From the NCBI RefSeq assembly GCF_039673065.1, contig NZ_JBDJKW010000018.1, positions 1 through 64,000 of the forward strand: a stretch of 64,000 nucleotides of DNA, given 5' to 3'. The first letter of the stretch is position 1. Each line of letters begins with the position of its first letter. Below are positions 1-7,779 of this stretch, in pieces. Position numbers and translations under genes: made by a program. Origin of the DNA: Allobosea sp039673065. GTDB lineage: Bacteria; Pseudomonadota; Alphaproteobacteria; Rhizobiales; Beijerinckiaceae. The notes below the pieces were generated by a model. It searched no databases. It worked only from the letters and a program-made list of their open reading frames with translations, and had not been told where the DNA came from.

Positions 1-87
1 CGCGACGGTCGTGGCGCGCGCGACGGCGGCGGGCCGCGGGGCCGCCGGCGCCGGGCGCGGCGGCGGCTTGTCGCCGGGCTTGCTCAT
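1..87 (-). CDS. Start of a probable prohead protease (partial, runs off the window)
   Basis: Only the first 29 codons are present. The ATG (complement of 85-87) overlaps the stop of the upstream small membrane gene as ATGA. The visible N-terminus is rich in proline, alanine and arginine and shows no recognisable domain. In RcGTA-like and HK97-like head modules the gene after portal and a small membrane protein is normally the HK97 prohead protease, so the name rests on gene order alone. It could equally be another small accessory protein ahead of the protease. Confidence 0.45.
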   Translation of the reverse strand, partial: MSKPGDKPPPRPAPAAPRPAAVARATTVA

Positions 88-284
88 GGTTCGTCTCCCT
101 CGTAGCGGGCGTTGAAGCGGTTGAGTTCGCGCACGAAATCGTCGAAGCGCCGGTTGGCGGCGACGAGTTCGCGCAGCACGAGCAGGGCGAGCGCCGAGGC
201 ACAGAGCGCCCAGAGCAAAAGCCCGAGATGGCCGAGATCGCCGCGCGCGACGATCGCGCTCACCGCATCCTGGGCGAGGGTCAC
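84..284 (-). CDS. Small membrane protein of the GTA/HK97 head cluster
   Basis: A 66-residue protein with one clear transmembrane helix (about residues 19-38, leucine/alanine rich) followed by a charged C-terminal half (RRFDDFVRELNRFNARYEGDE). It starts with GTG at 284, overlapping the portal stop as GTGA, so it is translationally coupled to portal. RcGTA-like clusters commonly carry a similarly small gene between portal and protease (the g3.5 position). Function is unknown. Confidence 0.7.
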   Translation of the reverse strand: MTLAQDAVSAIVARGDLGHLGLLLWALCASALALLVLRELVAANRRFDDFVRELNRFNARYEGDEP

Positions 285-1453
285 GGCCGTGCCTCGCGGC
301 GGCCATAGCCCACGGCCTCGCGCTTCTCGTCATCGTCGAGGAAGCCGGCGGCGCTGACCCGGCGCCAGAGCGATTCCCGCTCATCGGCCAACGCCTCGAC
401 CGCATCGAGATCCGGCTCGAGCATCAGATCGTCGCCGAAGGCCGGGCCGAGCCATTGCGCCAGCGACTGCGCGGTGCGCCGTACCAGCGGGATCAGGGTC
501 TGGCGCCAGAAGGCGCGGTTGGCCTCGGCGAAGTTGGCGTGGGTGTTGTCGCCCGGCAGGCCGAGCAGCAGCGGCGGCACGCCGAAGGCCAGCGCGATCT
601 CGCGGGCCGCGACGCCCTTGGCCGCGACGAAATCGAGTTCGGCGGGCGAGAGGGACAGCGGCTTCCAGTCGAGCCCGCCCTCGAGCAGCAGCGGCCGGCC
701 GGCATTGCGCGCCCCCTGGAAGCCGTCCTCCAGTTCCTGCTTCAGCCGGTCGAACTGGGCCTCGGTGAGCGTGCCGCCCTCGGGCCCGTCATAGACCAGC
801 GCGCCGGAGGGCCGTGCGGCATTGTCGAGCAGCGCCTTGTGCCAGGCCCCGGCGGCATTGTGGACGTCGAGCGAGCAGGCGGCCGCCTCGATCGGCGAGA
901 GGCCGTAATGATCGTCGACCGGATGGAACAGGGTCAGGTGCAGGATCGGCGGCAGCGGGCTCTCGTCCTGCCGGAAGCGGATCGCATGCGCGCCGACCGT
1001 GTATTCATAGGCCTCGGCCCAGCCGTCGCGACCGGGGACGAGGCGCATGCGGTCGGGCCGCAGCGCGTGCAGTTCGCGCGGCTCGCCGGCAATGGAGGCG
1101 GCCTCGACATAGGCGTTCCCGGCGACCAGCAGGTGGCCGTAGAGCGTCTCGCGGAAGGCGATGCCGCCCTGGCGCGGATTGGGCCGCTCGATCAGCGCCA
1201 GCGCCGGATGGTCCGGACGCTCGTGCCCGCCAATGCGGGCGATGAGCACGACCTGTGCCGCCCCTTCGGCGATCAGCCGGACGCAGCGATGCACCACCGG
1301 ATTGCGCTGGTAGCCCTCACGGGACAAAGCGCCATAGTCGCGCGGCGTCCAGACCGGCCGCCCGCCCTCATGCAGGGCGACCAGCGGGCCGGTGCGCGAG
1401 CGTTTCTGATCCGGCGCGGCACGGCCGCGCAGGTTGCGAAGAAAGTTGAGCAT
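281..1453 (-). CDS. Phage portal protein, HK97 family (GTA g3-like)
   Basis: A 390-residue protein that matches HK97-type portal proteins over its whole length. The N-terminal part carries the segment NPVVHRCVRLIAEGAA, and the central stem/wing region carries HYGLSPIEAA. The C-terminal part has the AFGVPPLLLGLPGDNTHANF region in which portal proteins form the clip and channel. Portal forms the dodecameric ring through which DNA enters the head. It starts with ATG at 1453, 75 bases after the large terminase stop. The order terminase, portal, small protein matches RcGTA g2-g3-g3.5; no integrase or lysis gene is visible in the window. Confidence 0.93.
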   Translation of the reverse strand: MLNFLRNLRGRAAPDQKRSRTGPLVALHEGGRPVWTPRDYGALSREGYQRNPVVHRCVRLIAEGAAQVVLIARIGGHERPDHPALALIERPNPRQGGIAFRETLYGHLLVAGNAYVEAASIAGEPRELHALRPDRMRLVPGRDGWAEAYEYTVGAHAIRFRQDESPLPPILHLTLFHPVDDHYGLSPIEAAACSLDVHNAAGAWHKALLDNAARPSGALVYDGPEGGTLTEAQFDRLKQELEDGFQGARNAGRPLLLEGGLDWKPLSLSPAELDFVAAKGVAAREIALAFGVPPLLLGLPGDNTHANFAEANRAFWRQTLIPLVRRTAQSLAQWLGPAFGDDLMLEPDLDAVEALADERESLWRRVSAAGFLDDDEKREAVGYGRREARP

Positions 1454-1528
1454 GGGTTTCTCGCTATGAACGGCCCCGGCCGGGCAATCGCCGGGCCGGT
1501 GGTGTGGATCGGGAGGCGTCGCGGCGGA

Positions 1529-2905
1529 CTAGAGCCCCCTCACCCGCGGTCGTCCCTTCGGGGCCAGCATCAGATGGGCCAGCGCCCAGACCAGTGCGTC
1601 GAGCCGGTCAGGCGAGCGGCCGGTTCCGAGCCCGGCGGGCCCGAAATCGCACATCTCGTCTTCCAGAGCCGGAAAGGCGCCGGCATGGCGCACCCGGCCC
1701 TGCTCGTACAGCGCAGCCACCGGCTCGGCCCGCAGATACTTGCCGCGCGAGGCGCGCACCGGCGTCACCGGCACGGCCGCGTCGACCTCGCCGATCACCG
1801 CCTGGGCCATCTCGCCGCCCTGGTTGACCTCGACGACGAGGGCGTCGGCCTCGAGCCGCCGATAGAGCGCAACGGCGGCCTGCGCCCATTCCTGCGGACG
1901 CGCGCCGGACAGGGTCGCGTCGGCCAGCACATGGCCGATCCCCTCCGCATCGACACCGGCGGCGACGAGGCCGCAGCGATCCGCCCGCTGCGAGGACGAG
2001 GCCGGCGGATCGACCGCCACCACGATCCTGGCCAGCGGCGGCGCCGCCGGCTCGCGGCTCGCCTCGATCAAGGCGCGGGTCCAGAGCGCGTCCGGCCGCT
2101 CCTCGACCAGTTCGCCGTCCAGCTCCTGCCGGCCGAGCCGCGTGCCGGCATAGGCACGCTCGACCGCCGTGAGGAAGCTCGCGGCGAGGTTGTAGCGGTT
2201 GTCGCGGGTCGTGGCCCGGCTGACCGCGACGAGCGGATCGCTCAGAAGCCGCCGTACCAGCGGCAGCGGGCGCGGAGTCGTGGTCACCACCTGCCGTGGC
2301 CGCCGGCCGAGGCGCAGGCCGAGCTGAAGCATGTCCCAGGTCTCCTGCAGGTTCGGCCATTTCGCCAGTTCGTCGCACCAGGCCGCGTCGAATTGCGGCC
2401 CGCGCAGTCCTTCGGGATCCTCGGCGGTGAAGACCTGCGCCACGGCGCCGCTGCTCCATTCGAGCCGGCGGCGCGACGGCGACCAGACCGGCCGTTCATC
2501 GCGCAGATGGATCGCCAGCAGGCCGGAGACGCCCTCGATCATCACGTCGCGGACCTGCGCCTGCGTCTCCCCGACCAGGGCGATGCGGCGCGCCGCGCGC
2601 CCGGTGAAGGGCGGGCGCCCCAGCGCCATGCCCTTGACCCATTCGGCACCCGTGCGGGTCTTGCCCGCGCCGCGGCCGCCGAGCACCAGCCAGCTCTGCC
2701 AGTCCCGTGCCGGCGGCAACTGGTCCGGCCGCGCGAACAGGATCCATTCATAGGCGACGATTTCGACCAGCTCAGGAGGCAGGGTCCACAGGATCGCCCC
2801 CAGCCGGATCGCCCGTATGGGCAGCGGCAAGGCCAACCAGGCGTCGACCCAGCTCCGCGCGAAGCGCCTCGACACGAGCGAGCCGTCCGGCAGGGGAAGC
2901 ATCAT
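1529..2905 (-). CDS. Terminase large subunit (GTA g2 / HK97-like TerL)
   Basis: The packaging motor. An N-terminal ATPase domain has Walker A GGRGAGKT at about residues 76-83 and a DAAWCDELAKW segment that looks like Walker B. The C-terminal RNase H-like nuclease begins near IVVAVDPPASSS, with a further acidic cluster (SPDRLDALVWAL) at the end. The start is set at ATG 2905, which lies in ATGATG behind GGGAGGGAGG; a longer reading to 3043 has an arginine-rich sequence unlike the family. The start lies 134 bases inside the small terminase gene, an unusually long overlap. If that overlap is wrong the true start would be a few codons further in. Confidence 0.93.
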   Translation of the reverse strand: MMLPLPDGSLVSRRFARSWVDAWLALPLPIRAIRLGAILWTLPPELVEIVAYEWILFARPDQLPPARDWQSWLVLGGRGAGKTRTGAEWVKGMALGRPPFTGRAARRIALVGETQAQVRDVMIEGVSGLLAIHLRDERPVWSPSRRRLEWSSGAVAQVFTAEDPEGLRGPQFDAAWCDELAKWPNLQETWDMLQLGLRLGRRPRQVVTTTPRPLPLVRRLLSDPLVAVSRATTRDNRYNLAASFLTAVERAYAGTRLGRQELDGELVEERPDALWTRALIEASREPAAPPLARIVVAVDPPASSSQRADRCGLVAAGVDAEGIGHVLADATLSGARPQEWAQAAVALYRRLEADALVVEVNQGGEMAQAVIGEVDAAVPVTPVRASRGKYLRAEPVAALYEQGRVRHAGAFPALEDEMCDFGPAGLGTGRSPDRLDALVWALAHLMLAPKGRPRVRGL

Positions 2906-3167
2906 CGTCGGTCCGTCCTCCCTCCCCGGCCGCCGCGTCCAGCGCGACGAGTTCGCGCACGGTGCGGGCCAGCGTCGCCAGCGTCTTCGCGTCGGCCTCG
3001 CTCGCCGCCTTGCCCGCCGGCAGCGCGGCGAGATGGGCTTCATGGGCGCGCAGCTGCGCGCGGGCCGCCTTCCAGAGCTTGGCGATCACCTGCCGCCGGC
3101 CCGGCGGCACGCGCGTTCCCTTCGCCGCCGGCAGAGCCGGGGCGTCGTCATCGGTCTCGTCGGACAT
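2772..3167 (-). CDS. Putative small terminase subunit (GTA g1-like)
   Basis: A 131-residue protein. The N-terminus is acidic, followed by a basic segment (VPPGRRQVIAKLWKAARAQLRAHE) and a long alanine/leucine helix. This fits the small, poorly conserved DNA-recognition subunit that precedes TerL in GTA clusters. ATG at 3167 has a strong ribosome binding site (GGAGAGGAGA) 6-8 bases upstream, so the longer reading to 3230 is not used. A consensus-like promoter lies 130 bases upstream. The assignment rests on position, size and composition. Confidence 0.68.
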   Translation of the reverse strand: MSDETDDDAPALPAAKGTRVPPGRRQVIAKLWKAARAQLRAHEAHLAALPAGKAASEADAKTLATLARTVRELVALDAAAGEGGRTDDDASPAGRLARVEALRAELGRRLVGLAAAHTGDPAGGDPVDPAS

Positions 3168-3296
3168 GTGATCTCCTCTCCGGCCCCGGCAGGGGCGGCG
3201 TGCGAGGGCAAGGCAGCAAGGTCCGGACATGCGAAGGCCGCCGGCTGGGGAGCGCGGCGGCCTGACGTCTCGGACGCAATTCGTGAGCGTGTCCGA

Positions 3297-3325
3297 TCTC
3301 TAGCGGATCATCGTCACGATGTCAA
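3297..3325 (-). promoter_or_regulatory. Sigma70-like promoter of the head gene cluster
   Basis: On the minus strand a perfect -35 TTGACA (complement of 3320-3325) is followed by a 17-base spacer and the -10 TAGAGA (complement of 3297-3302). It points into the small terminase gene, leaving a leader of about 125 bases. A short inverted repeat, AGGA-N6-TCCT (3325-3338), touches the -35 box and could be an operator. Confidence 0.6.
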
Positions 3326-3354
3326 GGACTAAATTCCTAAATCCGCCCTTTACC

Positions 3355-3936
3355 TCAGACCTCTTCCTTCTCGACCCATTTGATCGTCGCCTGCGGCTCA
3401 TAGGCGGCCATCCGATAAAGGAGCTTCGCCGGGTCGCTCTCGGTCATCGCCATGTCGCGGTGCTGCTGGCGCATGAAGCCGGCCTGCGTGGTGTTGTCGA
3501 GGAAGGCGGCGAGCGGATCGTAGAAGCCGGCGATGTTAAAGAAGCCCAGCGGCTTGCGGTGGATACCGAGCTGGCCCCAGGTCCAGATCTCGAAGATCTC
3601 CTCGAAGGTGCCGACGCCGCCCGACATGGCGACGAAGCCGTCGGAAAGCTCCGCCATCCGCGCCTTGCGGATGTGCATGGTGTCGACGACCTCGAGCCGG
3701 GTCAGGCCGTTATGGCCGATCTCCTTCTCGCGCAGCGCCCGCGGGATCACGCCATGGACCTCGCCGCCCGCAGCCAGCGCCGCGTCGGCGACGGTGCCCA
3801 TCAACCCGACCGCGCCGCCGCCATAGACCAGCGTCAGCCCGCGCCGCGCGATCTCGCGCCCCATGGCGCGCGCGCCCTCGGCATGGACCGGGTCGAGGCC
3901 GGGGCTGGAGCCGCAGAAGATGCAGACGGACTTCAT
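3355..3936 (-). CDS. LOG-family protein, TIGR00730 (cytokinin riboside 5'-monophosphate phosphoribohydrolase-like)
   Basis: A 193-residue Rossmann-fold protein of the LOG/YgdH family, which hydrolyses nucleoside 5'-monophosphates to base and ribose 5-phosphate. It has the N-terminal CIFCGSSPG segment and the nucleotide loop VYGGGAVGLMG (37-47). The family signature GGxGTxxE appears as SGGVGTFEE (105-113), and the conserved RKARM precedes it (90-94). The family usually has proline where this protein has Ser105. The start overlaps the stop of the M20 peptidase gene as ATGA, so the two are cotranslated. The physiological substrate cannot be read from sequence. Confidence 0.93.
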   Translation of the reverse strand: MKSVCIFCGSSPGLDPVHAEGARAMGREIARRGLTLVYGGGAVGLMGTVADAALAAGGEVHGVIPRALREKEIGHNGLTRLEVVDTMHIRKARMAELSDGFVAMSGGVGTFEEIFEIWTWGQLGIHRKPLGFFNIAGFYDPLAAFLDNTTQAGFMRQQHRDMAMTESDPAKLLYRMAAYEPQATIKWVEKEEV

Positions 3937-5315
3937 GATGCGAGGGCCTGGAGGATGCGGGCCCAGGAGCGCTGGCCCTTGTGGAAGGAGGAGAGGTCGT
4001 ATTTCTCGTTGGGCGAGTGGACGCGGTCGTCATCGAGGCCGAAGCCGACCAGCAGCGTGTCCATGCCGAGCAGCGTCTTGAAGTCGCCGACCACGGGCAC
4101 CGAGCCGCCGGAGCCGATCGCCACGGCCTTGCGGCCCCACTCCTCGCTGAGCGCGGTGCGCGCCTGCTGCAGCGCCGGCAGGTCCTGCGACACCGCGATC
4201 GCCGGCGAGGCACCGTGGGCGATGAACGTGGCGGTGCAGTCGGCCGGCAGGCGCTCGCGCACGAAGGCCTGGAAGGCGGCGGCGATGCGCTCGGGATCCT
4301 GCTCGCCGACGAGGCGGAAGGAGATCTTCGCCGAAGCCTCGGCGGCGATCACCGTCTTGGTGCCCTCGCCGGTATAGCCGCCCCAGATGCCGTTGACGTC
4401 GCAGGTCGGGCGCGACTGGATCTGCTCGATGAGCAGGCGGCCGGTCTCGCCGATCGAGTGCTTCAGGCCGATCTGGCCGAGGAACTCGGCCTCGGTGAGG
4501 CCCAGTTCCTCCCAGTCGCGCTTCTGCTCGGCGGAGGGCTCTGCCACCCCGTCATAGAAGCCGGGGATGGTGATGCGGCCATCGGTATCCTTGAGCGCGG
4601 CGACGATGCCCGACAGCACATGGATCGGATTGGCGGCGGCGCCGCCGAACAGGCCGGAATGCAGGTCGCGATCGGCGCAGCGGATCGTGACCTCCTGATA
4701 GACCAGCCCGCGCAGCGAGGCGGTGATCGCAGGCGTCTGCCGGTCCCACATGCCGGTGTCGCAGACGAGCGCGAGACCGGCCTTCAGCGCCGCGGCATTG
4801 TCGCGGATGAAGGCCGGCAGGTTGACCGAGCCCGATTCCTCCTCGCCTTCGACGAGGATGGTGACGCCGACCGGCAGGTCGCCGGTCTCGGCGATGGTGG
4901 CGCGCATCGCCTCGACGAAGGTCATGACCTGGCCCTTGTCGTCGCAAGCCCCGCGCGCGACGATCACCTTGCGGCCGGGCTCGATCTCCTTGACCACCGG
5001 CTTGAACGGATCGCTCTCCCACAGCGCCAGCGGATCGACCGGCTGCACGTCGTAATGGCCGTAGAACAGCACATGCGGCGCACCGGGCTTGGGGCGATGG
5101 GCGAGCACGACCGGCTGGCCGGCGGTCTCGCGCAGCGCGGCATCGAAGCCGAGCGAGGCGAGATCGTCCCGCAGCCACTGCGCGGCGCGGCGGCTGTCGG
5201 CGGCATAGGCGGAATCGGTCGAGATCGACGGGATCTCGAGCCAGGCGGAGAGACGGGCCAGCGAGGCCTCGAGATCGGCGTCGAGGCGGGCGAGGACGGC
5301 GGGAAGCTTGGACAT
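3933..5315 (-). CDS. M20 family dipeptidase/metallopeptidase
   Basis: A cytoplasmic M20/M25/M40 zinc peptidase of about 460 residues, the usual length. Metal ligands are visible in FYGHYDVQP (His about 87), ACDDKGQ (bridging Asp), VEGEEESGS (catalytic and ligand Glu) and CDTGMW (Asp). The LHSGLFGGAAANP segment belongs to the lid/dimerisation domain typical of M20 dipeptidases. ATG at 5315 is chosen; GTG at 5324 in the same frame is equally possible because neither has a strong ribosome binding site. It forms a two-gene unit with the LOG-family gene. Confidence 0.93.
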   Translation of the reverse strand: MSKLPAVLARLDADLEASLARLSAWLEIPSISTDSAYAADSRRAAQWLRDDLASLGFDAALRETAGQPVVLAHRPKPGAPHVLFYGHYDVQPVDPLALWESDPFKPVVKEIEPGRKVIVARGACDDKGQVMTFVEAMRATIAETGDLPVGVTILVEGEEESGSVNLPAFIRDNAAALKAGLALVCDTGMWDRQTPAITASLRGLVYQEVTIRCADRDLHSGLFGGAAANPIHVLSGIVAALKDTDGRITIPGFYDGVAEPSAEQKRDWEELGLTEAEFLGQIGLKHSIGETGRLLIEQIQSRPTCDVNGIWGGYTGEGTKTVIAAEASAKISFRLVGEQDPERIAAAFQAFVRERLPADCTATFIAHGASPAIAVSQDLPALQQARTALSEEWGRKAVAIGSGGSVPVVGDFKTLLGMDTLLVGFGLDDDRVHSPNEKYDLSSFHKGQRSWARILQALAS

Positions 5316-5418
5316 GGCGCTCACGGGCTTCTGTTTCCGGATGGCCCATCATGCAAGCGCCGACGCGCCGCGCCAGTCCCGGCGGCGCGCATCGGCACTG
5401 CGGCGGGCTGCGATGACG

Positions 5419-6957
5419 TCAGCGCTTGCCGCCGGTGAGCGAGCCGAGCACGCCGCGCAGGATCGCGGTGCCGACCTGCCGGCCGACCGATGTCGCGGCC
5501 GAACGCATCGCCGAGGTCAGGACCTTCTCGGCCATGCTGGGCGGCACGCGTCCGCCGCGGCTGCCCGGGCCGGTCTTCGGCCGCTCGGCCGGGGTGCCGC
5601 CGAACCAGCCGCCGATCGTGTCGAGGATGCCGCCACCGCCGGCATTGTCGGCCTCGACCGGGGAGCCGTCGGCCTTCAGCCCCTTGCGCTCCATCAGGAG
5701 CTCATAGGCCGATTCACGGTCGATCATCGTGTCGTAGCGCCCGGCAAAGCCGGAATCGCGCATACACTGCGCCCGCTGCTGCTGGGTGATCGGCCCGACC
5801 TGGGCCATGGGCGGCGCGATCAGGCAGCGCTCGACCACGCTCGGCGAGCCCTTGCCCTCCAGCGTCGAGACCAGCGCCTCGCCGACCGCCAGATGCATGA
5901 TCGCCTCGGCCGTGTCGATCTTGGGATTCTGCCGGAAGGTCTCGGCCGCGGCCCGCACCGCCTTCTGGTCGCGCGGGGTGAAGGCGCGCAGCGCGTGCTG
6001 CACGCGGTTGCCGAGCTGGGCGAGCACCGTATCGGGAATATCGAGCGGGTTCTGCGTGACGAAATAGACGCCGACGCCCTTGGAGCGGATCAGGCGCACC
6101 ACCTGCTCCACCGCGGTGAGCAGCACCTTCGGTGCGCCGTTGAAGAGCAGATGCGCCTCGTCGAAGAAGAAGACCAGCTTCGGCTTGTCCAGATCGCCGA
6201 CCTCGGGCAACCGCTCGAACAGCTCCGAGAGCAGCCAGAGCAGGAAGGTCGCGTAGAGCCGCGGATTCGACATCAGCTTGTCGGCCGCCAGCATGTTGAT
6301 GACGCCGCGGCCGTCGCGGTCGGTCTTCATCAGGTCGTCGATGTCGAGCGCCGGCTCGCCGAAGAACAGGTCGCCCTTCTGGTTCTCGAGGACCAGCAGC
6401 TGGCGCTGGATCGCGCCGACCGACTGCGTCGAGACGTTGCCGTATTTCGTCGTCAGCTCGGAGGCGTTCTCCGCGACGAAGGACAGGACGGCGCGCAAAT
6501 CCTTGAGGTCGAGCAGCAGGAGCTTCTGCTCGTCGGCGATGCGGAAGGCGATGTTGAGCACGCCTTCCTGGGTCTCGTTGAGATCGAGCAGGCGCGCCAG
6601 CAGCAGCGGGCCCATCTCGGCGATGGTGGCGCGGACCGGATGGCCCTGCTCGCCGAACACGTCCCAGAACACCGTGGTGAACTGGTCGGGCTGGTAGGGA
6701 ATGCCGATCTCCTCGGCGCGCTTGACGAAGGGCGGCTTGGAATCGCCCGGTGCCGCGACGCCGGAGAGATCGCCCTTGATGTCGGCCGCGAAGACCGGGA
6801 CGCCGTTGCGGGCGAAGCCTTCGGCCAGCACCTGCAGCGTGACGGTCTTGCCAGTGCCGGTCGCTCCGGTGATCAGGCCGTGGCGGTTGGCGAGCTTGAG
6901 CAGCAGCACTTCCGGCTTGTCGCTCTTGCCGATCAGAATCGTGCCGTCATCCGCCAT
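5419..6957 (-). CDS. HerA-like DUF853 P-loop ATPase (YjgR family)
   Basis: A 512-residue ATPase of the DUF853 (helicase HerA-like C-terminal) family. Walker A is GATGTGKT (31-38) and Walker B is LVFFFDEAHLLF in the middle. The arginine-finger region follows FVTQNPLDIPDTVLAQLGNRVQHALRAF. The C-terminal 100 residues are glycine rich (GGGGILDTIGGWFGG), a linker seen in many members. ATG at 6957 follows AAAGGAC. The family is widespread but its cellular role is not established, and the gene stands alone here without a NurA nuclease. It is divergent from the small gene at 7106. Confidence 0.93.
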   Translation of the reverse strand: MADDGTILIGKSDKPEVLLLKLANRHGLITGATGTGKTVTLQVLAEGFARNGVPVFAADIKGDLSGVAAPGDSKPPFVKRAEEIGIPYQPDQFTTVFWDVFGEQGHPVRATIAEMGPLLLARLLDLNETQEGVLNIAFRIADEQKLLLLDLKDLRAVLSFVAENASELTTKYGNVSTQSVGAIQRQLLVLENQKGDLFFGEPALDIDDLMKTDRDGRGVINMLAADKLMSNPRLYATFLLWLLSELFERLPEVGDLDKPKLVFFFDEAHLLFNGAPKVLLTAVEQVVRLIRSKGVGVYFVTQNPLDIPDTVLAQLGNRVQHALRAFTPRDQKAVRAAAETFRQNPKIDTAEAIMHLAVGEALVSTLEGKGSPSVVERCLIAPPMAQVGPITQQQRAQCMRDSGFAGRYDTMIDRESAYELLMERKGLKADGSPVEADNAGGGGILDTIGGWFGGTPAERPKTGPGSRGGRVPPSMAEKVLTSAMRSAATSVGRQVGTAILRGVLGSLTGGKR

Positions 6958-7045
6958 GGTCGATCTGTCCTTTTCGGTCGCGAACCCGTGTCGGGTGTAT
7001 CGAAACGGGGCCCGGTGAGGAAGCGGGAAGATCGCTTCCCCCGAG

Positions 7046-7065
7046 ATAGTAAATATGTAAACTAT
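7046..7065. promoter_or_regulatory. AT-rich inverted repeat between divergent genes
   Basis: ATAGT-N10-ACTAT forms an interrupted palindrome in an unusually AT-rich patch 40 bases upstream of the gene at 7106 and about 90 bases upstream of the DUF853 gene. A second hairpin, GGGAAG-ATCG-CTTCCC, sits at 7025-7040. Either could be an operator for one of the divergent promoters; no specific regulator is assigned. Confidence 0.35.
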
Positions 7066-7105
7066 TCGGCAGGACACCACATCGTCCCGCTCAGAGGATC
7101 GTATC

Positions 7106-7492
7106 ATGGATGAACTTCTCACCCGCATCATGGCCGCCGCCGGGATCGACGAGACCATGGCCCGCAAGGGCGTCGGCATCATCCTGGCGTTCCTCCAGAA
7201 GGAAGGCCCCTCGGCCGAGATCGCCCAGCTGATGGCGGCGCTGCCCGGTGCGCAGGCGCTGGCCGATGGCGAAGGCGGCGCCAAGGGCGGCCTGCTCGGC
7301 AGCATCGGCGGGCTGATGGGTGGCGGCGGCGGCGTGATGGCGCTCGGCGGCCAGCTGATGGGTGCGGGCCTGTCGATGCCGCAGATCCAGGCGCTCTCGA
7401 AGGAGATGTTCGCGGTCGGCCGCGAGAAGGCCGGCGAGGATGCGATGGGCGCGATCGTCGGCGCCATCCCGGGCCTCGGCCAGTTCGTCTGA
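7106..7492 (+). CDS. Small glycine-rich protein of unknown function
   Basis: A 128-residue protein not confidently recognised. Residues 1-50 are helical (MDELLTRIMAAAGIDETMARKG start). Residues 57-88 are a glycine/leucine/methionine-rich stretch (GGLLGSIGGLMGGGGGVMAL), and a final helix pair ends in IVGAIPGLGQFV. The layout resembles small DUF2780-like proteins: helical head, Gly-rich middle, then a PG tail. There is no signal peptide or clear transmembrane helix. It has its own promoter region and is followed by a hairpin terminator, so it is monocistronic. Confidence 0.75.
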   Translation: MDELLTRIMAAAGIDETMARKGVGIILAFLQKEGPSAEIAQLMAALPGAQALADGEGGAKGGLLGSIGGLMGGGGGVMALGGQLMGAGLSMPQIQALSKEMFAVGREKAGEDAMGAIVGAIPGLGQFV

Positions 7493-7526
7493 GATCGGCG
7501 CCACGCCCGCATCGCATGCGCTCGGC

Positions 7527-7551
7527 AACGCCGCCCCTTCCGGGCGGCGTT
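7527..7551 (+). terminator. Hairpin downstream of the small glycine-rich gene
   Basis: A perfect 10-base stem AACGCCGCCC / GGGCGGCGTT with a 5-base loop, 35 bases after the stop codon. There is no T-run, so it is a strong hairpin but not a textbook intrinsic terminator. The remainder of 7493-7779 holds no gene and no recognisable cobalamin riboswitch. Confidence 0.6.
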
Positions 7552-7779
7552 GCACATTCCGGAAGAGCATATCCGGACCGCGCCGCCCGCCGGCGACCAT
7601 GGCCCCGGCGGCGGTCGGCGGCCTATCCGCCTGACGTGCCAGCGCTTTGCGCCGCTGCGGCGACGCATCCTTCCCCTGGGTGAGCATCGGACGAACAGAT
7701 CACTTGCCTTCGCGCGGGGGCATGGCCATCACAGGACATCGGCCCCAGAATACGGGCGGCCGCCAGGAGTTCGTCGCGC

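Noticed and set aside
455..3265. A 936-codon open frame on the plus strand over the terminase and portal genes
   Set aside because: It is the antisense shadow of well-supported minus-strand genes. In this high-GC sequence stop codons are rare in such frames, and its translation is Arg/Gly/Gln-rich with no domain.
5419..7668. A 749-residue version of the DUF853 protein starting at 7668
   Set aside because: The extra N-terminal 237 residues are read antisense through the small gene at 7106 and lack homology features. ATG at 6957 with AAAGGAC starts exactly at the family's N-terminus.
7493..7779. Cobalamin riboswitch upstream of the mutase operon
   Set aside because: The region was read for the conserved B12-box pattern (GCCACTG-like) and the usual multi-stem layout; neither was seen. 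Only one terminator-like hairpin is present.
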